Shown here in pieces: positions 59,261 to 64,000 of a stretch of 64,000 bases of DNA (the stretch's first letter is position 1; each line of letters opens with the position of its first letter). Made by a program: the position numbers and the translations under genes. The stretch comes from Gelatoporia subvermispora B (Eukaryota > Basidiomycota > Agaricomycetes > Polyporales > Gelatoporiaceae), in contig KB445811.1 in assembly GCA_000320605.2 (NCBI GenBank), positions 208,649 to 272,648 of the forward strand, read 5' to 3'. The notes under the pieces are model-generated. The model made no database searches and was not told the origin of the DNA. It saw nothing but the letters and a program-made list of their open reading frames with translations.

Positions 59261-60884
59261 TCAGTTCTGAGCCTTGCCTTTACCCTTGTGATCCATGACA
59301 GATACCACACCAACAGCAACAGGAGTGCTGGCAACTTTCATCTCCATATCCTTATCCTCATTTGGCTCGGTCGCCTTTGTGGTTGACTCAACCAGCTTTG
59401 TGATTGGCTTGACTGCATTAACAGCTTTGATCTTTTGCTTCTTGCAAGAGCTGAGCTGAAAGTTCATGAACACATTGCTGGCTGGGCTCAAAGGCAGTGT
59501 CGCCGGTATAACCAATGCGTTAGGGCGGGTTGGCACTATTATCAGTATATCCGACTTAGATATGACTTTGATAGATTTAGCTTGTAGCTGATACATCTGA
59601 GCATGCAAATGTGAGATGAGTGTGGAATAACGAGATGAGTCACTGCACCTTGCAAACCGCACCGGTAGGCTGCAGGTATACCTAGCAGTGCATGGTTGCT
59701 TGCACAAGCACCAAGGTACCGTTGTGTAGATAATTATGCCACTTCCAGGGTGCAATAAGATTACCATTGATGTTACAACAATCGTGTTGGATGATGTGTG
59801 CTCACTTGAGGTCAAAATTCGGGCTTCTGTAATTAGGCAGCAGTTGGGAATTGTATGTGCTTCTGAGACTGAGCTGATCGTCTATCAATATTTTAAGCTA
59901 CACTACCAATGCACTGTGGAGTAATGACAGACATACCGGGTACTATCTGGATGTTCCCTGTAAGAGTGGCTAGGCCAGGAGTTAGAGCACTTGCAGCCAC
60001 TGCCACTGCCACTGCTTCTGCAGCCGCACTGGCAGGGTTGAACTGTTTCTTGGTCAAGTGTTCAGGAGCAGCCGGCCCTTTGGTGCATGTTTTGACACTG
60101 TTTGGCTTCTGTGAAGAAAGTCAGAGTGAAGCAATGTGAATTACCGTGAGACGCACAATGTACAGATATTCTCCACTGATCACAATTTTGTTTAACACGT
60201 CCATTTTGTTTCCAGTGGCAGGTTTGATCTATTCGTTCAAGTACACTTTCTGTAACAGGTTATCAGTTGTAACGTCAATATAACTATAAATACAAGGACC
60301 ACATGTACGGTTCCCAGAAGCACCTTCTCTTTCTCGTCAGTGATGCGAATCTCATTCAGTGTCCTGATCTGGTCATAGAAGTGTTGAACAACCCCAGGGC
60401 TAGCGCTGAATGGGGAACCCAATACGAAGACATTTTTCACATGAGTGTTGTTCATAATTTTCTAAGTCCAAGTTAAAGTGAGCGTGCGCATATAGTCAAG
60501 AGAAAAAAACCATACCCCTTCACCAACGCTTGTCATACCCTTTGCGGTAAGATTAGTCCCATGTAAAGAGGACATAATCTGGCTAAACAACAGAACAGGT
60601 ATGTTTTCGTCAGGGTTGTTGGGACGACTGTAGGAAACATGATGGCCTCGTCCCTGTTGCTTCACAAAGTCCATGTTATAGTCCATGTTGCCCAAGAAGG
60701 ATTTGCCGAGTTCTGACAGCTGCTCATCCAGAGCCTCGAAGGTATCATCATCGTGACGACGGTTGTAGCAGTCATGCTTGGGAGGTGCAATAGTAAGTTC
60801 TAGGGCGTTGCAAGTGCATTGCAGCGCATAATAAATACTTACCTCAATGTGCGGATACAAACTGCACAAAACCATTTGAGACAA
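59261..60884 (-). CDS. Unrecognised multi-exon gene downstream of the helicase
   Basis: Minus-strand coding blocks separated by intron-like gaps read MSQMVLCSLYPHIE, LSELGKSFLGNMDYNMDFVK, NIPVLLFSQIMSSLHGTNL, NNTHVKNVFVLGSPFSASPG, VVQHFYDQIRTLNEIRIT, a KMDVLNKIVISGEYLYIVRL strand pair and a Lys/Glu-rich tail ending KGKGKAQN. The order looks like one protein with alpha/beta or OB-like parts and a disordered end, but I cannot assign a family. A stop interrupts the YLNE region. Same-strand position behind the PIF1-type helicase suggests it travels with that element. Confidence 0.35.
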
Positions 60885-60999
60885 AGCTCTCGTGGCCTGC
60901 CCATCATCAAGGTTGAGCCCACGCGGAAGCAGAAGCAGATGTCATAGCTGCCTGACCACCGCATTGTTAGTAGTGGTTCAACTTTTGGTGCTTTACATC

Positions 61000-63231
61000 C
61001 TAACAGGTTCTATCTGTAGATGCGTGCATTGGCACGTTGGGAGGCAGTGAAGGAGATGAGTCACTGCAATCTTCACCCTGTTCTTGCTTGTGAGGTCCAT
61101 TTTGCAGCTGCTCCAGTAGACTGTTGAAATCATTGTCCAAGTTGATCAGTGTTTTGAATGGGTCCATCATCCTCATGGGTATAAGATCCGTACCATCTGG
61201 GTCAGCCTGTAATATTAGCCAGGTAGCTTCTGCAGTCTGGTTAGGGCTTCCATGCAACTGAACAGTGTGCAAGTAAATCATTTCCAGCCTCTGGCTTTCT
61301 TGGTGTCTCTCTTCAGAAGGCTGGCAGCTAATCTTGGCTACTCTGAAAGGTTGTAAGATGAATAGACCATCCAGTGTTGTTGCCCTCGAAGCCATCACAT
61401 AGGGTGCCTTAGTTCCTTTGCATCTCTCAAAATCAGCAATCACATAATGGAGAGACAGACCTTGAGATTTGTGTGCCATCATTGCAAAAGCAGGAGCTAA
61501 GGGTACTTGCAAACTTATAATTTTACCTTTTTCCTTTGAGACCGGGTGCACAATAGTAATATCGACTGAATTGCGCAATACAGGTACATGATCCAGAGGC
61601 AGGTATATTATACATTCCCCAGACCCACTGTCTAACACTACGATGCATGATGTGAGTACATGTTCTCCATGTGTGTTCAATTCATAATGAATCTGTTTTA
61701 GTATACCTCTGCTGCCGTTAATGATGCCACCCTCCACATTGGAATTCTGGTTCATCATGATGGGCATACCAAGCACCAAAGGTATCTTCCCCGACCAATG
61801 TTTGGTCTTACTAAATTGGCATAGATTCAAGCTTCTGCTTCACTTCCTCACTAGACACCTCTTGACCATTGATTAAAATCACAGCATGGTACCAGCATAG
61901 TTCTCGCCTAGTATGTACTGCAAATGCGGAAGCCGCTTGTGCATTCAGAGCATCCCTAATACTGTTATTGTAGACTATAATAGATGCCCCAAGCCACTCT
62001 GCATTTGTACACAACTCAGGCTGGTTAGCCAGTACTTGATTATTCAATGAGTCAAAGTCCTAATCTGTACATCTTCCTTCTTGTAGGCGGCTCAACAGTG
62101 CCACAAATGCCTCATTCTCAGGGCCACTATGTCTCATAACCTCGGTAAGTACCATCACTGTCATTATGGATAATCAGAGCAATTTACCCAAGATCAACCT
62201 CTGGCCATCCATAGTACCACCCTGGGCCTGCGAATGAGTCTTTATTTTTGTAAAGACTTTGTTATCCCCCATAGGAGGCAGTTGAGCAAAATTGCCTGCA
62301 AAAATGATGCTCATTTCAACAAACCCAGGTTTTTTCTCTTTTGCCACGCATAATGCTTCGCTAACTCGAAGCACAAACTCATAACTGAGCATAGACACCT
62401 CGTTGATAAACAAGTAATCAACTCCTTTCTATGTACTGATTAGGTTGTTTTTTTGTTTACTAGACAAGCCCCCCTTCCAACTGTTTGTCTTGAGTCTCAG
62501 GGCACTATAAAGGGTTACACCATTGATATTACGAGCTGCCATGCCTATGAATATAGCCAGACATAAGCGACACGATTTATTTGCAAGCTCAAAAAACTCT
62601 CGCATAGTATTGATCACTTGACATTTTCCAGTGCCACCAGCCCCAGATAAGAACATGCGTAAAGGTGCTATGGAAGATATTCGTGAACACACACCATGAT
62701 TAGTGACTATACAGAATGCCCATGCCTGCTCGGCGTTCAACTTCCACTTTTTCACAAACTGTTGAATGTCTTCTGAGCCTGGAACATAATTCGCGTTTGG
62801 TATACGGCTCACGGATGGTCCATGCTGTATGTTTTCCAATTGTAAGGTTGACATGCATGCTAAGCTGATGATGTAGACATTCCAGATATTTCTCCAGCAG
62901 CCAAAGGATGTACAGAAAGAGACACTCTCTATATATTCTGACAACATTTATATTTATCTTTCCACTGGCTCTCAAGATCTTCACTTTCTGGCACGAGGAG
63001 AGTACAAGCCATGTCAGGGAACAAATGGGGAGAGGGGGGGATAGTATCTCTAAGAGATGCATGATAGAGACCCGAATTATACATGGTACTGAGGCAGTCA
63101 AGCACATCTGCGTCAGAAGCGGCAGTCCGTTTAATTGATGAAGCCTCTACCTGTGTCAAATGCTCAAGTATGTTATTCTCATTAATCTCCTCTAGGCTGT
63201 CATCATCAGGGGCAGTGTTATTACCAGACAT
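61000..63231 (-). pseudogene. PIF1-type DNA helicase, Helitron-like, with damaged Walker motifs
   Basis: Minus-strand blocks give a PIF1/RRM3-like helicase. They are a lead-in with DLESQWKDKYK, the Walker A loop FLSGAGGTGKCQVINTMREF, AARNINGVTLYSALRL, Walker B read as YLFINEVSMLS, IIFAGNFAQLPPMGDN (motif III), NNQVLANQPELCTNAEWLGA, LVLGMPIMMNQN, AFAMMAHKSQGLSLHYVI and YVMASRATTLDGLFIL (motif VI). Family members have GTGKS and (I/F)DEVSM; here they are GTGKC and INEVSM, and a stop replaces the expected Trp just before KGVDYLF. The N-terminal Rep part of a Helitron is not visible and would lie to the right. The remnant may also be a free-standing PIF1-like copy. Confidence 0.7.
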
Positions 63232-63865
63232 TCAATTATAATGATTACGCCAGTTGGCATAATGGCTGTCCCGACTGTCCTTGCACTCATGTAGAAGCTG
63301 CATGTTATCTATAATCTTTGCTAATCTAGGGGTACATACTGAAGTGAAAGACTGAAACACTTTTTCCTAACTCTCACCTGGTGCTCGAAGATCATGGCTT
63401 ATATGCCACGGTTTAAACAAGATAAGCATCAGCTAACAATATCTCGGACGTTGAGCTGTAACATCTTTACGCAGAAGCCCTGGTTCAACAGGCATGGGCA
63501 CAAATCAATTTTGCAGCCTCTATAATTGTTGACATTTACATGAGTGTTCAATGTGACTATTTTGTAATATTTCTGCAGGCTGAGGATATGAACTTTTATT
63601 CAGAATTTGCTCCACCTGGTCCACAGGTATTGCGAACCATAAGGTAGACGTCTTCTCAGTATTGCTTTCTTGTTTGTCAGTATCCTCAAGCTTGCTGTAA
63701 GATTCATTATCATTACTATCCGTGTCAGTAGTTCCCGTGGATGATACATTCTGTTGTAGTTTCTTAGATGAGTTTTCCACTTGTGCAATGCAACACCACA
63801 AACACAAATTTGCAAATACCTCAGATCTATATATGTAGTCTGCACTGGTGGACTCCAGTATTGTA
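63232..63865. other. Decayed sequence upstream of the helicase
   Basis: One minus-strand open frame (63520-63807) with a Ser/Asp-rich part and STLWFAIPVDQVEQIL may be an upstream exon of the helicase gene. No replication initiator (Rep) motif such as HUH is present in this stretch. Confidence 0.3.
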
Positions 63866-64000
63866 TTACAATCTGCCCATACCTGTGATAAACATGTTGT
63901 GTCTATGGTGAACCAGTTTGTTAAGTTTGTTACAAGGTGGTCTCACAATTGTACAGACAATATGAGGCACATTGTCGGTGACCTGTCTACACAATGGTGG
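63866..64000. repeat. Second copy of the hairpin-family repeat, cut by the window end
   Basis: The first about 97 bases match the reverse complement of the 48.2 kb element, with scattered transitions (C/T, A/G), through the arm and the GTTTGTTAAGTTTGTTA loop, up to GTACAGACAAT. The sequence then diverges, so the second arm is not recognisable here. The flank directly to the left (ACTGGTGGACTCCAGT) matches the motif next to copy 1. Confidence 0.65.

Overview
The window is from a filamentous basidiomycete, most likely an Agaricomycete. The genes are broken by many short (about 45-60 base) GT-AG introns, the housekeeping proteins are fungal, and the mobile elements on the right belong to families typical of mushroom and polypore genomes. 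No bacterial-type genes are present, and no tRNA or rRNA could be supported.

The window has two compartments. The left part (1 to about 26.2 kb) is rich in G+C and CpG and carries seven genes whose exon structures I could build with continuous reading frames. They are an RTA1-like seven-helix membrane protein (5460-7035, +); a ubiquitin-conjugating E2 with a long tail carrying SUMO-interaction-like motifs (10004-11016, -); a protein with the N-terminal domain of GTPBP1/2 but no GTPase domain (11340-12956, +); a CSC1/OSCA-type mechanosensitive cation channel (13253-17144, -); mitochondrial peptide chain release factor 1 (17420-18966, -); the WDR59/Mtc5 subunit of the SEA/GATOR2 complex (19168-23948, +); and sphingolipid C9-methyltransferase (24168-26186, +). 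The E2/GTPBP-like pair and the release factor/WDR59 pair are divergent and share short intergenic promoters. The first 5.4 kb and 7.0-10.0 kb hold no gene I can recognise.

The right part (about 26.2-64 kb) is AT-richer and visibly poor in CpG, and it is filled with decayed mobile elements. These are a large multi-exon transposase-like gene (29.1-34.5 kb, -, interrupted by an 840-base assembly gap) with a divergent, better preserved partner gene (34.8-36.2 kb, +); a dead Ty3/gypsy chromovirus (36.7-39.8 kb, +); a candidate LTR (about 44.9 kb); an array of palindromic tandem repeats (45.1-45.5 kb); a degenerate gene resembling the fungal TET/JBP family of 2-oxoglutarate/iron dioxygenases (46.2-47.3 kb, +); a hairpin repeat present twice (48.2 kb and 63.9 kb); a PIF/Harbinger transposase (55.9-56.9 kb, -); and a PIF1-type helicase of Helitron type (61.0-63.2 kb, -).

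The unrelated elements share one kind of lesion. Conserved codons are altered by C-to-T or G-to-A changes, giving TGG or CAR to stop, CGA to TGA, and catalytic Asp to Asn in both the reverse transcriptase and the helicase Walker B motif. This points to cytosine methylation and deamination as the common cause of decay. The most interesting items are the E2 with three SUMO-interaction-like motifs, the divergent transposase/partner pair around a hairpin, the possible TET/JBP fossil inside a deaminated region, and the palindromic repeat array.
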